Shown here: one piece after another, positions 51,525-63,993 of the stretch
How the letters are laid out: each line of letters opens with the position of its first letter
Numbering within the stretch: the first letter of the stretch is position 1
NCBI GenBank assembly: GCA_033558025.1
Contig: JAUCEF010000016.1
Coordinates: 1-64,000, forward strand
Reading direction: 5' to 3'
DNA length: 64,000 nt
Origin: Phytophthora sp. 'mugwort'
Taxonomy: Eukaryota > Oomycota > Peronosporomycetes > Peronosporales > Peronosporaceae
Position numbers and translations under genes: made by a program
The notes under the pieces: model-generated
Database searches by the model: none
What the model was told of the DNA's origin: nothing
What the model saw: only the letters and a program-made list of their open reading frames with translations

Positions 51525-54500
51525 GTGGTTGAGTGCCGCGATGCCGCCACCCTGAATCTCTTACGCAAGACCGCCGCTGGCCCGGTGCATTTGTCAGAGA
51601 TGACATGCAAGGTCATGGAGGGATCTGAAGAAGACTTCATCTTTGGAAATGACCCGCTGGTGACGTTGGGAGTTGACGTCAATGAGCAGCTATCACAACT
51701 CGCTGCGGGGAATCCTGTCGTTGATGAGGACCCGTTTGATCTTGGCCTACCTGCAGTGATGCCTCCATTGGAGATCCGGGTGAGCCTTGAAGAATTGGTG
51801 GTAATGGCAGGCGAAAAGGGCTTTGGCAAGGTCTACTTGCGCTTTCTTCGAGAAGCGGTGCTAGAGTTCGAAGCTGTATTTCACATAGATCTACTGACAG
51901 GTCAAGCAGCTGATGTTAAGCCGTTACGGATCACGTTGCGATCGGATGTTGAGCCATTTCGAGCCCGACCTCGTCGCTATGGTCCAGCATAAAGTGCTTT
52001 CCTTCGTGACCATGTCCGTCAATTGGAAAATATGGGTTTTGTTCGTCGAAACAACATGGGTCCGTGGGCTTGTGCGGCAGTTCCTGTGCCAAAAGTTGGC
52101 AAACCCTACGAGTTTCGCCTGACAATTGAATACAGACCGATGAATGCGTTGACTGTCCCAATTGCTGGCACGGGTGCCGAATTGACGTCGACCTCGGAAA
52201 AAAAATCGACGGCGTCTATGGTTTTGGTGGGTTTGACATTCCCAGTGGTTTCACGCAACTCCCTCTCGAGCTAGATAGTCGCGATAACGAGCTCTTTTAT
52301 GGACGATGGCGTGTTCACACCGCGTCGAGTGTAGCAAGGAGCTACTGATTCGCCATTACATTTTCAAAACTAGATGACGTGGCGTTTGAAAATATGCTCT
52401 ACACCGATCTTTTAATCTGGTTGAGAACATTTTGTTGTACGCACGTTCACCACAATGGTTCATCGCTTCGCTGCGCTGATTCCTGGCTCGTGTACGTGAG
52501 CGTCGCCTAAAGCCGAGTGTTATGAATAGTTTCCTGTTTCGGAAGGAAGCTAAGTGGTGCGGCCGTATTTTTAGTGGCGTTGGCGTTCGCCACGACCCTG
52601 AAAGACTCAGTGGGATCCGTGAGCTGTCATTGCCGACAACGGATGCTGACTTGCAGCAGTTTCTTTGTGCCACAAGCTGGATAAGAGACTCACGCATGGA
52701 CTACAGTCTTGTCATACAGCCTCTGCACGAAAAACGCGATTCAAAGTAGTGGAGCGTACTAATCGATTGGCAGCTGGTGCTGCTATCTCGTGGAGTGATG
52801 ATGCTCGGCAACTCCCCGCTAAGGCCCAAACGCATCAGTTTCCGTCTCTTGATGCCAACATTTGCGTTATGTCAGATTCTTCCGATCGTGGATGGGGACT
52901 GGTGGTCTCGTAGGTTCGTGAGTGGGTTGATGCTGCACCTGTGACGGAGCAGCAACACGAGCTGCTCGTCTGAAAAAGTGGCAAGCTCGACGCCATTGCG
53001 AAGCGTTGGAGCATTATCGAGAAAGAGGCGTTCCCCATTAGATGGGCCGCTCGCAACCTGACTTACTTGCTCGTTCGGGGCAACGGGTTCGCTTATACTA
53101 TGATCACAAGAACCTGATCTACGTTTTTGCTCCGGACAAAGAGGTGAAGATCCACGCCCGCGGCAAATTCAGCGTTGGGCGATGTCGTTAACGGGACGCT
53201 CGTATGCGATCGAGCACATCGACGGCTCAACCAACTTGTGGGAAAATCAGCGTTCTTGATGGGGTCTTCCTTCAGGAGGGAGGGTTGTGTGACCACGTGC
53301 AAGGCCATCACCCCCAGCAGTATGCATGAAACATTGGGAGCGGACGAGTAGATGCAACACCTGCACCTTCTTCTGGTGGTTTTGGTTTTCCTACTTTGAG
53401 CGAGATACACATTACTCAGAGAAAACACGCAGGTCTGGTGCCACTGACCCAAGACGTGGCAGTGAAGGAACTGTCATGGTGGCCGACGGTGTGTGGATTC
53501 CAAATGTAGAGGTTATGCTATTACAACGCATCCTGATTGTCGCGCATTGCGGAAACCAAGGCCGTCGTGGAATTGAGCCGATGGTGACTACTATGACAGA
53601 TCTTTTCGGGGTTTCAAACCTGGCGCAGGTATGTCATCGTTTCTTAAACAGGTGTTTGCTCTGCAAGCATGTTAAAGGTGGAAACATCATTCCGCGTCCG
53701 TGGGACCCACATACCACGCCAAGGAGCGTAACGAGCTCTTGCATTTCGATTACCTATACATGGGGGACAGCGTGGGGGCTTGCAAGTATGTGCTGGTGCT
53801 TAAGGATGGCCTCACTCATTTTTGTGAATTCGAGTCATGCGACTCCCCTACGAGTACTGTTGCACCATGCGCAGTGCTGGACTGGTAGAAACGCTTTGAC
53901 GCCTCCTCTGTGCTGGTGTCGGATCAAGGCAGTCACATTAATAGTAAGGTGATTCGTGAAGTTTGAAAAATATTGGATATCGGGCAGAGTCTCGTGGTCG
54001 CCTATTCGCTGTGGATTAACAACAGTGCAATCGAGCGGTTAAACCGCGATGCACTACGAGTTATTCGTGTTCTTCTATAGAATACAAGCTTGATACCCGT
54101 GAATGGGTTTACCTGCTCCGACTTGTTCAAGGTAAATTAAACCACACGCCAGTGCGATCGTTGAGAGATAAGGCGCCAAGTGAGCTGTTCACAGGCTTGC
54201 CGCGTTCTTCGCCGTTCGAGCCGATCCTTCTCGAACTTGTCAAGAAGGCTGAGATGCGGTGGATTCTAATGGATTGCCAGCTGAGCATCTGAAAACTTCG
54301 GGTGATATTCTGGCAGCTATGCATTGGGAGCTGATCGACCAGCATGAAAAACGCAGACTCCAGAACATGGCCCGTTCTAAAGAAGTGGAGTGCAACTACA
54401 GTGTTGGTGACTTCGTGCTTTGGTCACGAATTGATTCTCGATTGTCTGCTGACAATTTTCTTGCCCGATGGGTCGGACCCTTTGAAGTTGTGGACATGGC

Positions 54501-54687
54501 CTCGCACTCGTTTGGCATATGTCACCGGGTGACAAACCAGCGATACACGGTTCATGGTTCAAGGCTGAAGTTATACGCGGATGTCAGCCGCGACGGCAAT
54601 AAAGAGCTGCTCGCCCACGTTGGGAACCAAGGTATGGTTCTCGGCGTTGAAGCCATTAAGCAGCACCGCCTCAAAAATGGTGTTTAG
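51525..54687 (+). pseudogene. pol remains: linker, RT, RNase H, integrase
   Basis: VHLSEMTCKVMEGSEEDFIF and NDPLVTLGVDV follow the protease region; FRARPRRYGP, LENMGFVRRNNMGPWACAAV and FRLTIEYRPMNAL are RT. The DD active-site block of RT is not readable around 52300. IREL/LPTTDADLQQFLCATSW and MSDSSDRGWGLVVS are the connection and RNase H; DHKNLIYVFAPD follows. RFLNRCLLCKHVKGG is the integrase zinc part. HFDYLYMGDSVGACKYVLVL and VLVSDQGSHINSKVIREV hold catalytic residues of integrase. DFVLWSRIDSRLSADNFLAR with WVGPFEVVD is the C-terminal end (stop 54687). Many stops and shifts. Confidence 0.8.
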
Positions 54688-54911
54688 CAACTTCTAGTTT
54701 CATGAAAGGTCTACAGGACGAAGAAGACTCATGGGAGTCTCTCGCGAGCATGGCAGCTCAGGTGCCAGTTTGAGTGGCAGCCTACGTCGGAGCTAGTCAG
54801 GATGAAGCTCTTGGAAGCTGCTTCAAGGGCGCCGACCAGAAACGTCGCCGCAGCACCTAAAGTCAGCCCGATGCTCAAGTTGAAGCTCAAGAGAATCCTT
54901 AGGAGTCAGGG

Positions 54912-55139
54912 TGGTGATTTTTCAGGATTACTCTGTGATTGCTCATGATTACTCTGGCTCTAGTTGCCGTTAGCAAATACTCTAAGTTTATTCTGGTAGC
55001 TGTGTTGGTCAGAACCAACCATTAGATGCAGAGAATGTAGAGCTAGGTTGGAGAAGAAGGTTTTTGCCTTTAGCGAGTCTTTCACTTTGCATTTAACTTG
55101 CAACGCAACCAGCATTTCAAGCAGCGGGAACTTGGCACA
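54912..55139 (+). repeat. 3' LTR of the Ty3/gypsy element
   Basis: See the 5' LTR. It begins TGGTGATTTTTCAGGATTAC and ends CTTGGCACA. Confidence 0.8.
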
Positions 55140-55657
55140 CCAGTCACATTGCCCTTGTTTTGCTCTAGATTGACCAAACGAACGAAGCGCTAGCCCGGGT
55201 TTTCCAGCGCACCACTCGTATTTGCATCTTGCTTCCACTAGCCGCGTCGAATCGCTGCCGCGTTGCGCATTCGCACAAGCGCCTGCAGTGTTCCTTTATA
55301 CGCAGGATAGAGAACCCCAGAAGATTGGACAAAGCAATAATATTAGGCGGAGAAAAAGCGGACGCGAGTACGCAGCTCGGGCCCCATTTTCACATTGTCG
55401 CCAACACGGCCGCTTGCATTGTCTATAAACATACTGCCGTTCTTCCGCGAACAGTCCCCTAGGTCCCCAGCAGCACATTCAACCATAATGCCATCGTTGA
55501 CGAAGGCACTCCATAAAGAAGGATAACGCACACCCTTCAGGAACGCATTTAGGAACGCCTCGGTTAGGGTATGTTGGAGGAAATATACACACTCACAAAC
55601 ATCTTGTTAATTACCCCTTGAACGTGAGAGCGTGGACCGTACATGTTACGAGAAAAG
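55140..55657 (-). other. Stretch with an unrecognised minus-strand ORF
   Basis: The minus-strand frame from about 55531 reads RYPSLWSAFVNDGIMVECAA and MFIDNASGRVGDNVKMGPEL with protein-like composition to a stop near 55343. A GTATGT donor-like site lies on the plus strand at 55568. No family was recognised. Confidence 0.3.
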
Positions 55658-55685
55658 GCTTAACGTGGACCGGTCCACGTTAAGC
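55658..55685. repeat. Perfect 28-bp palindrome with TTAA in both arms
   Basis: GCTTAACGTGGACC is followed directly by its reverse complement, without a spacer. TTAA is the target site of piggyBac, and a piggyBac relic starts 250 bp downstream. It may be a pair of element ends joined head to head, or a protein-binding site. Confidence 0.85.
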
Positions 55686-55932
55686 TTTACATCTCTTAGA
55701 TTTTGTGTGGTCCCTAACAATTTTTAAGTCAATGAGGGGTAGGTAGAATACCCTTTCCTCCCGACAGGTACTACCTGCGGGGAAAAGATCTTACGCATAG
55801 ACAGAGACCATTACAATATAAAGAGTCAAAGGTTACAGGGGTGCTTGCTCATCCCTTACATATTTTCGCAGGCTTCAGATTGTCGCCATCCATTTCTCTC
55901 CCTCATTTCCAGAATCGCCGCGTGAAGCACAC

Positions 55933-58701
55933 ATGGCCTTCCAGTCCAGGCGGCGGGAGCTCAGAAAGCTCGGGCGGAAAGCAAGCAAGCCGACAGGCCT
56001 ATCCAACGACTACACGTATGTGGTGCCGGGAAAGAAGAGGTGAGACGGCGTCCGCGGCCAAGACTACTTCGTGGCGAAGAAGAATTGATGAAGCACCTGG
56101 ACAGCATCGACTTAGGTACGCTTTGGTGCAGGTACAACGCGTCTGAAGTTGTACTAGCATACTAGGGTGTGCTGTAGCAGAACTAAGGATGCTAAACCGA
56201 GACGAGCTGTACCGACAAAGACGCCACCAAAGCAAACGAGTACAACGCCCGATGGAGGCACCTGCGAACGAAGTCCTGGCAGCCCACGCCGAGATAGTGT
56301 CAATTTAACGGCAGTTAGTTTACGACCAACAGTGAACGCGGCAGATCGGACACAGAGGCGAGTACAGTTCAAACGCCCACAGGTAGGACTGAACCGTGCG
56401 GTATGTACACGTTTGCGCCGTCTCTAATCATGTATTGTCCTGCTATCGTGTCTAGCAGGCGAATCCAACGAAGAAGAAGGCATCAGTTCACCCTGTGCCC
56501 AAACGACACCTTATCGCAGTTGGAGATCATTCAAGGTGTCTCGCCGCATGACACGGATTTTCGTGATGAAGATGAGCTGGGTTCGGAACACGAAGATGAT
56601 GGACATTCTTCAGTTGGTCAGCTCCTGTATGTACCCATTTAGCAGTTTATCTGGCGCTCACTATGGTGTATCTGCTCGATAACGTGTTGCACATCCACCC
56701 CAGACGCGGCGTAACCTAAGTAGTGACTTTGGGAGCGCTGCCGATGCACTTGCTCCGAGCCTGAATTGCACCACTCAGTGTGAAGATCTCCCAAGCGTAG
56801 ACGAAGAGGCAAAAGACCACGGATCTCCAACTGATCAGGGTGCGTCAAAATTGTACATACATGTTTGGCAACTGTGTCTAACATGTATGACCATTATATT
56901 CGATTGATGTAGTCGTTACCTACCGCGCCGAGAACAGATCGGATGAATTGAAGTACGAATGCCTCGATTCAGATGGAAAGAACGATGAAGGCTTTGGCTG
57001 GGACTGCGAGGAGCTTACTGGAGAGGGTGAACCGTACTACGGCATTAATGAAGATGCCCCACCTCAGCCTGAGCTTCTTTTTTATGCATCACGTTGGAAG
57101 CTGTCGGGGGCGTAGACCGAACTGCTACCGGGAACGTGGAAGCGCCGTTGCTGTGAAACATGGTAAAGTGGGGCTGGGCGCCGTCGATGAAGCAGACGCC
57201 GTATGAATATCCTATGGGCCTTACGAGCCGCGACCTTCGACAGCAATGATGACGGAGTATCCTAGGGTGTATGACGGCGAACATGGATCTACCTCACGGG
57301 CGTTATAAGCTGCTGCCACGCCGTCCGACACCTTCTTATGTTTCATGCAGCCTGAACTATAGGATGATATTGCGGGGTCTAGCAACTTTTACTTCTCTGA
57401 GAAGCTGGATGAGCGGGTTGAAAGTATCTACAACAAGCAAGTTGCCCGAGAGAAGAATCATCCTCAGTTCAAGCGCAAGGAGCGCGACAGGATCAGAGCC
57501 GACCTCAACAAGATTAATACATATGTGGTCGGGCGCTGTGTGTCATTAACGAGCTGCTGATTGCTCGCACCATTTGCCCAAACAAAGAAAAACTGGAGAA
57601 TCACTAGAAGACGACTACCGAAGGCGCAATACCGCGAGGGTGCTTTGACCAGTTCATGGTGCAAGACCGATTCATGCACCTATCAAGAAATCTTCACTTC
57701 AGTGATAATTCAGCTCCAGAGGCTCTCAAAGATCGAGCGTGGAAGCTCCGGCTCGTATCAATTCCCTGCAGCAACGATTCCAGGCTGGATACCTGCCGCC
57801 ACCTACGATGGCCTTTAACGAGGCCATGTTGCCGCCCCAGTCAAGCTTCAATCGAATGCGAGTGTTTATGAAAGATAAACTACACCGCTGGGGAACGAAG
57901 CTATTCATGACTCTGCGACTGCGTATTGCATCAGGTAAGGCTCGAGTGGTCCTTCGGGGCTACTCGAGTTTTTCTTTTGGTGCTAAAGTACCCTTATCGT
58001 GGACCAGACATACTAACGCGTGCTCTAATATGTACAATACAAGTTCGATGACACTGATGGGCGGCGTCGACGTCCATGATCAGCTTCGCTTACAAAGGTA
58101 CTAAACAAAGTACCACCATGAGGTATGTACACCTTATGCCTCAATGCTAAATATGTATGTACATAATGTTCACAGGTACTCGCTGCAGCTTGCGGTCAAA
58201 TACAAGAAGTATTGCAAGTCCCTGTTTCTCGGGCTGCTTGGCCTTGCCGTGATCAACGCCTACGTTGTCTACAATGCGCGTCGTGCTGCTGGTGGAAAGA
58301 GGAAACTCAGCCATGTGAAGTTTCTCAAGCAAATGCACTTAGAGGCCTTCCAGCTCCGCGACGAAGACTAGTTTGCGCTGCTCAATAACACCGACTCCAC
58401 GCCATCAAAAAAGCGCACGAAATCATCGTCGGCAGGGCACAACCGCGTCCAGAATGACGAGTGGTGGCCCGGCAACAACCAGACTGACCGCAAGAGGAGG
58501 GTGAGTATGTGCAAGGTGTGCTCGCTGCTAAAGGAGTCCGATGACGTTTGGGGCGGGGACTCCTCGATATACTGCAGTGATTGCAAGCTCACCACAACGT
58601 CAAAGCGACCCCAAGCCTGGCGAGTGTTCCTGTGCGACAAAGCCCGATGTAAGTATAACGGCGCGACGATGAGCTGCCTTGATATATGGAACTACGTGTG
58701 A
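55933..58701 (+). pseudogene. piggyBac-type transposase, decayed
   Basis: ATG at 55933 (MAFQSRRRELRKLGRKASKP, NDYTYVVPGKKR). DGVRGQDYFV with EELMKHLDSIDL in a second frame is the N-terminal region. After possible introns and an acidic stretch (DTDFRDEDELGSEHEDDGHS) the DDE_Tnp_1_7 core appears. It reads KDRFMHLSRNLHFSDNSAPE, LQQRFQAGYLPPPTMAFNEA, SSFNRMRVFMKDKLHRWGTK (57840-57910), MGGVDVHDQLRLQRY and AVKYKKYCKSLFLGLLGLAV. The end is a zinc-ribbon-like tail, CKVC and YCSDC, with a stop at 58701. Such enzymes cut at TTAA. Frames change often, so it is inactive. Confidence 0.78.
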
Positions 58702-59299
58702 GGAACGCGACCCTGCTGCCGGTGCTAGCGCGCAAGCGTAAATCCGCTCCCACACGGCTGCCAATAACTATGCTGAGGAAAGTGCTGAGATAGAGAGTGG
58801 GGAGACAGGCGCAGAATCAAGTGAAGATGAAGACGTGAGCGAGCCGGAGTCAGGAGGGCGTCGTCGACAAAACAGTGCGTCACAGCCAAAGCTGCGGACT
58901 AAGAAAATGTTGCCTCCATAGTGTTGTGTTGCTTTGTTACGGTACACTCGCTGATGACATCTGCGTTGGTACATCTCGATTTTGTATTGCATCGCGAGGC
59001 TTTATCCATCGCTTTGGAGGGCTTTTGTCCGCATACATTCACGTTTGTTGGTAATGCTGTAAATACAGCACTCCCCCTTATCATGAATATACACGATAAA
59101 CGAGGAGCCGGATAAACAGGTGTAGGTTTACGATGCGCTTATCCAGCATACACGATATCAATATATAGAATTTTGTATAGTAACCCTTACCCAGGCATAC
59201 AAGTTGTTTCAGGCGGATGGGGGCGCTGGAACGTATCCGCGTTCAAGGGGTAAAAGGGACATCTTGGACTGGTGATGCGGGCTTCGCGCTAGTTGCCTT
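58702..59299. other. Stretch without a recognised gene; possible copia 3' LTR
   Basis: Lies beyond the C-terminus of the copia polyprotein, where its 3' LTR would be expected. The matching 5' LTR is outside the window, so this cannot be tested here. Confidence 0.35.
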
Positions 59300-62200
59300 T
59301 CTAATTATACTCTCGATTGAACCAGATGAATTCAATCCGCTTGTCGTCGACGAGCTGTCGCGGTATCTCGGAGCAAGCTATTTCTAACACGGTCCGTCCG
59401 AAGACAACGACTTCGGAATATGATCCTTCGTCGTGCCGATCATGGCATTCAACGCCTCGGAGCAATCGCTCGCTAGTGGCTTGGCCATCATGTCCGGCGG
59501 GTCACGTCGGTCGCCACCTTTCATAGGTCCACGGTCTTGACGTAGTGCCAGCGCAACTCGATGTGCCATATACGCCGACCGTAGGTCGGGTTGGTGGTCG
59601 TCACGAACGAGGCTTGGTTGTCGACGCCAAGGCGAAACTTAGGGAATAGTCGCCATATCTGAAAAAAATCAATCGATACGTTTCGCAGGCCATGCCCACC
59701 TCACACTCTGCTACATACTCCACCTCAGCGATAGACCGAGCTACAATGCTCTGGCGTCGGGATGCCCACGAAACAGCACCTCCGGTCATGCAATGCACGT
59801 AACCAGTCGCACTTTTCCTCGTGTCGGGGTCGTTGCCCCATCCGAGTCACAAAATTCCTCGATGATCAGCACCCCACCCTCTTGGGTTGCTGCGTCTCTT
59901 GAATAGACAATTCGTAGGTTTTTCGTACCGATCGAGTACCGCAACACTCACTATCTTGGCCGCGCCAATGCGCTGCTGCGTCGGGCTTTGCACGTATCTA
60001 CTGAGCTGCCCAACCACGTAAGCGATACCGGATCTGATACATCTAGCCAGGTAAATCAGTGATCCGATGAACTCACGATACGGGGACACCTTGGCATAAG
60101 CCGGTTTTGCCCCGGCTGGGCAATGTCCGTATCATTCACAGCGAGTTTCGTCTTAGTCTCCATCGAGATCCTGCTTGCGTGTGGGCCAGTGAAGTTGAAA
60201 CGCTCCAGAACTTCTTCACAGTACTTAGCCAGATGAATTTTGATCGACGTGTCATTTTGCACAACTTCCACGCCCAAGTAGGCGTTTAGGAGGCCATGGT
60301 CCTTCAAGCCGTAGTCATATCCAACTTCTGGAGCATCTTTTCCTTGAACACCACGTTCTTTGTGGCACGGAGAATATCGTCCACGTACAGCAGGAGTATG
60401 GCGAACTCGCCATCGCGACCATACTAGTACAGCACGACTCGGTAGCACATCGCTTGAATTCATAGCGTAGGATCAAGCATTCATCCCCGTGTTTCTACGG
60501 TCGGACTGTTTAAGACCATATAGTGCTACATAAATCACGTAAGCCATACCATTTTATCTCACATAAATAGCAGTAGAGTGATTCCAGGTATTGCCTTGTC
60601 GCCAGCAAGGCGTTAGGTATCCTGTGTTAATGTCTTGCTGGAAGATGGGCAGACCCCATAGTTGACATGCTGCCATGAACAGGCTAAGCGTCGTCATGCG
60701 TGCAACAGGACTGAGTTCTCGTCATAATCAACACCCGTACGCTGTTTGTCGCCTCGAACCTGCGTTCGAAAATACACGACGTAGCCAAAATGATTTGTCA
60801 TGCCGTCTCATGGTCTGGATGACCTTCGTGCCCTTTAGCATCTCGTTCTTCGAAATCGATCCAGCACGCCCTTGACTTTCATCGCCTCCATCTCCGCACC
60901 CATCGCTCCTTTCCGGTAGTTAGCGAACTTCGACCGCATAACCTCGCGATAATTTCTGGGAATCCTGACATCACTCACGCGAAGGCCGGCTTTGCCGCGT
61001 CTGTTTGCATGCAGTGCCTTGAAAGCAGAGTTTACAGTCGTCCAAACGTGCCGTTTTTGGCCGCTCGTGGTACTCGCGAAACCCTGGACGTCTCGGCGTC
61101 GTCTACACTGGCTGCGGGACCACTTTAGCCCTCTTTCGCTGTCCGTTCCGTCTGACTTCGACACTTCTCGGTCGTCTGTGATCAATAAAGTTGCTCCGTA
61201 GCTACCATCCATGAACCTGCGTTGCCTGCACCGTTTCGCGTGCGTCACTCGGATCAAACAAACAATCCTAGTTGTCAGCGTTGTGGTCTTCGATCTTGTC
61301 AACTAAGTCAGTCACATGACGAACACAAGCAGCTATATCTTCATCAAGGGCAAGTTCATGTTCACTGCCATCATCTGCTCCATCGACTTCGCTAATTTCG
61401 GCTGCATCATGTTCACTGCCATCACCTGTTGCATCGTCTTCGGTAATTTCGCTACATCATGTTCATTTTCTCCGTCAGCGCCATATTCATCGCCTTCAAA
61501 TTCTTCAGCGCCATTGGCCACAGCTTCATTGGGGAAAATAATTTTAATTCGCCTACTACAGAACTAGTTGAACGTCTGAAGACACCGGCTTACTTTGTTT
61601 TTGTAGCCACTGTCATGACAGTACTTGTATTTGATCGTCTCGTTGATCTTCACATCGGACACGAAACCCTTCTTATGCTCGGTCGGGAAATTTAAGTGAC
61701 ATCTAACGACGTCCTCGCGATATCCAAGCAAAAACCCGACCCTTCAGTTCATGCTGAGCTTCGTCCGTATATCCTTTGCTGTGTGGCAATGCTCGAGCGA
61801 ACCAAGCTCGAATGTGGTGGATGTCAAGCTTCGACCTGAACATCAGCTCGATACGGAGTGCGCACTGCGCCCCTGCAAAAGACGCGATTCTTGATGTACA
61901 CTGCAGCCTCGAAAGCATACACCCAGAAATACTTCGACAGGCCAGACTCGTGCATCATTGGCTTCAGCATGCCGATAAAAGTCTGGTGCGTGCGCTTCAC
62001 TAAATTCAACTGCGAATATTGAGACCAAATTTTGTGTGCACGGTGCCCTTCATCTGATACCACCTCTTCGTTGCTCCAATCTGAAATTACTGGTCTTTAT
62101 CGGGCAACACTTGCTTCACTAGGTCTCCAGATTCACTCTCATCATCATCGCCCAATTAATGAATAATCACAGCGTGAACGCGTTTGACATGCTCCAGGCG

Positions 62201-62857
62201 ATGCCCTCCTGCATCAACTTGTTTCACCTTGCCATCGGCTATCGTCTGCAATGGGTAAATCTTCGCGTGGCTAGACCATTCGTCTATCGCAACAAGAACA
62301 AAGTAATGTGAGCCGTTACTCAGTCCTGGGATGGACCGATCTTCGCTCTGAAGCGAAGATCCGCCATTTAGGAATAAGCTCGATGGGCCTATCGAGCTTC
62401 TTCCTAACGGGTTGTGCTGGTGCTTGCCGAAATGACAGTCTGCACAGTCGATCTTCCCGCGGCGCTTAAGCTTAATGCCCTTGGGCATGCCGCGATCGAC
62501 CATCAATCTGATGTACTCTGGGCATGTATGAGCCAATCGCTCGTGCCAGACATCAATGTCCTCGACGCCATCCGCCAGAGGAATGTTAGCAATCACGCTC
62601 TGCTTCACTACGGATTTCTTCTTGTGGCTCGCTGTGCCACCAACGTTGTTCGCACAGAAAGTCTAAAGTCAAGGTTCATGTGTCGCGCGAATCACTTCAA
62701 TGTTGTCTGTGGCCATGCCGAAAATCCTCGCGTCCTTTTCCCACGACATCGTGAATGTTGGGTCTAGTGCCATTCCGGGAGAACACAAGTTGCATCCAGC
62801 TTGAGGGACATAAAGCACGTCTTCCACGAGCACAAATACCATTTCTTCATAAATCAT
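59300..62857 (-). pseudogene. copia pol remains: protease, integrase, RT, RNase H
   Basis: EDVLYVPQAGCNLCSPGMAL is the protease end. WHERLAHTCPEYIRLMVDRG with CADCHFGKHQHNP is the integrase zinc part (HH-CC). YFVLVAIDEWSSHAKIYPLQ is the integrase core with catalytic Asp. NLVKRTHQTFIGMLKPMMHE and YFWVYAFEAAVYIKNRV continue it. IPRNYREVMRSKFANYRKGA leads into RT, with FAILLLYVDDIL (YVDD active site, about 60400) and LDMTTA-type sequence. SPYREFIGSLIYLARCIRSG and WASRRQSIVARSIAEVEYVA are the RNase H region. Many frameshifts. Confidence 0.78.
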
Positions 62858-63106
62858 AGTTCCTAGAAGAAGTGTGCCAAAGACCTCTGCCTTAGCTCCA
62901 GCGCTGTCTGTGAATCCTCAGATCATCGGGTTCCAGTCGATGTCTTTTATGCCGCGCACTACTCCTTGCAGGCGAAGATATGAGCCTTTGCATCAGTGTC
63001 AAAATAACATTGATTTGAGTCATAGTCTTTTGACGCCCACTTCACATTTCGCCTACCACCACTTCACGTTTCGATACTCTACTGCTCTCTCCGCCAGTTG
63101 ATGTCG

Positions 63107-63993
63107 TCATTTCCTGCCCACCACGTTCCACTCCTGACCGTACATACTTAGCCTGAGCATTCTTCTTTCTACTCGGCTTTTGTTCGCCAAGCAGGTCTGG
63201 CCAGTTAAGCTTGTAATGTCCATTGCCTCCACAATGATGGCGCTCGAAATCAAAATTGGAGGCTTTCTTCTACGATTCATCACTCGGTGTCTGCTTTTTG
63301 ACGCTTTCTTGGGCATCTACTCTTCTTTCTTCTCTGGCCTTTCCCAAAAGCATTGTTGTCCCAGTCCTTATTCCGCGACTCAGCCGTGAGAATCATTTCT
63401 CATACCATCTCCGGTGTGTACTTAATCATGTCCGAGCTAAGCAGTACATTTTTTCTCAGCTCCTTATAGCACGTCTGCGTCGGCAGCCTGCGCAGCATCA
63501 TGTCGACCATCTGCAGGTCATTCACGGGCGACTGCAAGTCGTCCGTCTGGTCCTTGATGTCGAAGAGCGTGTACAAGCGGCACCTCAGGACGCCGTTCGG
63601 TCGCAGACGAGTCCTGTGTAGCTCGCCCTGCAGTCGTACGCTTTCTTCGCCGTCATAGCTGAGTTTTTCTTCCCCTCGTAGATGGAGCACAATTCGTTCC
63701 ACATCTTGGTGTCACCTGCTTGCCAGCTTTATCGACAGCGATCCCTGTATGGTAATCTTCATCTTGGCTTGCCGCATCTTGAACTGGTCCTTCTGTCTTG
63801 GTCCCACGTCACGTCCTCCATCTCTTTGCCGGTCGCGATCGCAACCAGCAAACTGTCCTTAAACGCATTGAGCGTCGCGTGCTTGTAGAAGTTCAATCCT
63901 AACCGTTTCAGTTCACCTGAGTGCCTGACGATCCGATCTTGAGCCTTTACTCTTCCTGCTCTTGCCGCCTCCGGAGTCCGATGAGGATGACAT
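63107..63993 (-). pseudogene. copia gag remains
   Basis: MSSSSDSGGGKSRKSKGSRS begins at 63993. RIVLHLRGEEKLSYDGEESV is followed by LYTLFDIKDQTDDLQSPVND, LQMVDMMLRRLPTQTCYKEL and a LLSSDMIKYTPEMV end. The zinc knuckle region reads YY-C-GGNGHYKLNWPDLL-like with KKNAQAKYVRSG (63150-63260). Stops and shifts interrupt it. Confidence 0.7.

Larger units (their letters stand above)
50082..55139 (+). mobile_element. Ty3/gypsy LTR retrotransposon, decayed
   Basis: Two LTRs (50082-50313 and 54912-55139) flank gag, protease, RT, RNase H and integrase remains in the order RT-RNase H-integrase, which defines Ty3/gypsy. The LTRs differ at many positions, so the insertion is old. No clear target duplication was found. 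Confidence 0.83.
59300..63993 (-). mobile_element. Ty1/copia retrotransposon, decayed, 5' LTR beyond the window
   Basis: On the minus strand the order is gag, zinc knuckle, protease, integrase, RT, RNase H, and integrase before RT defines Ty1/copia. The gag ATG is at 63991-63993, seven bases from the window edge, so the 5' LTR is off the end. Confidence 0.82.
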
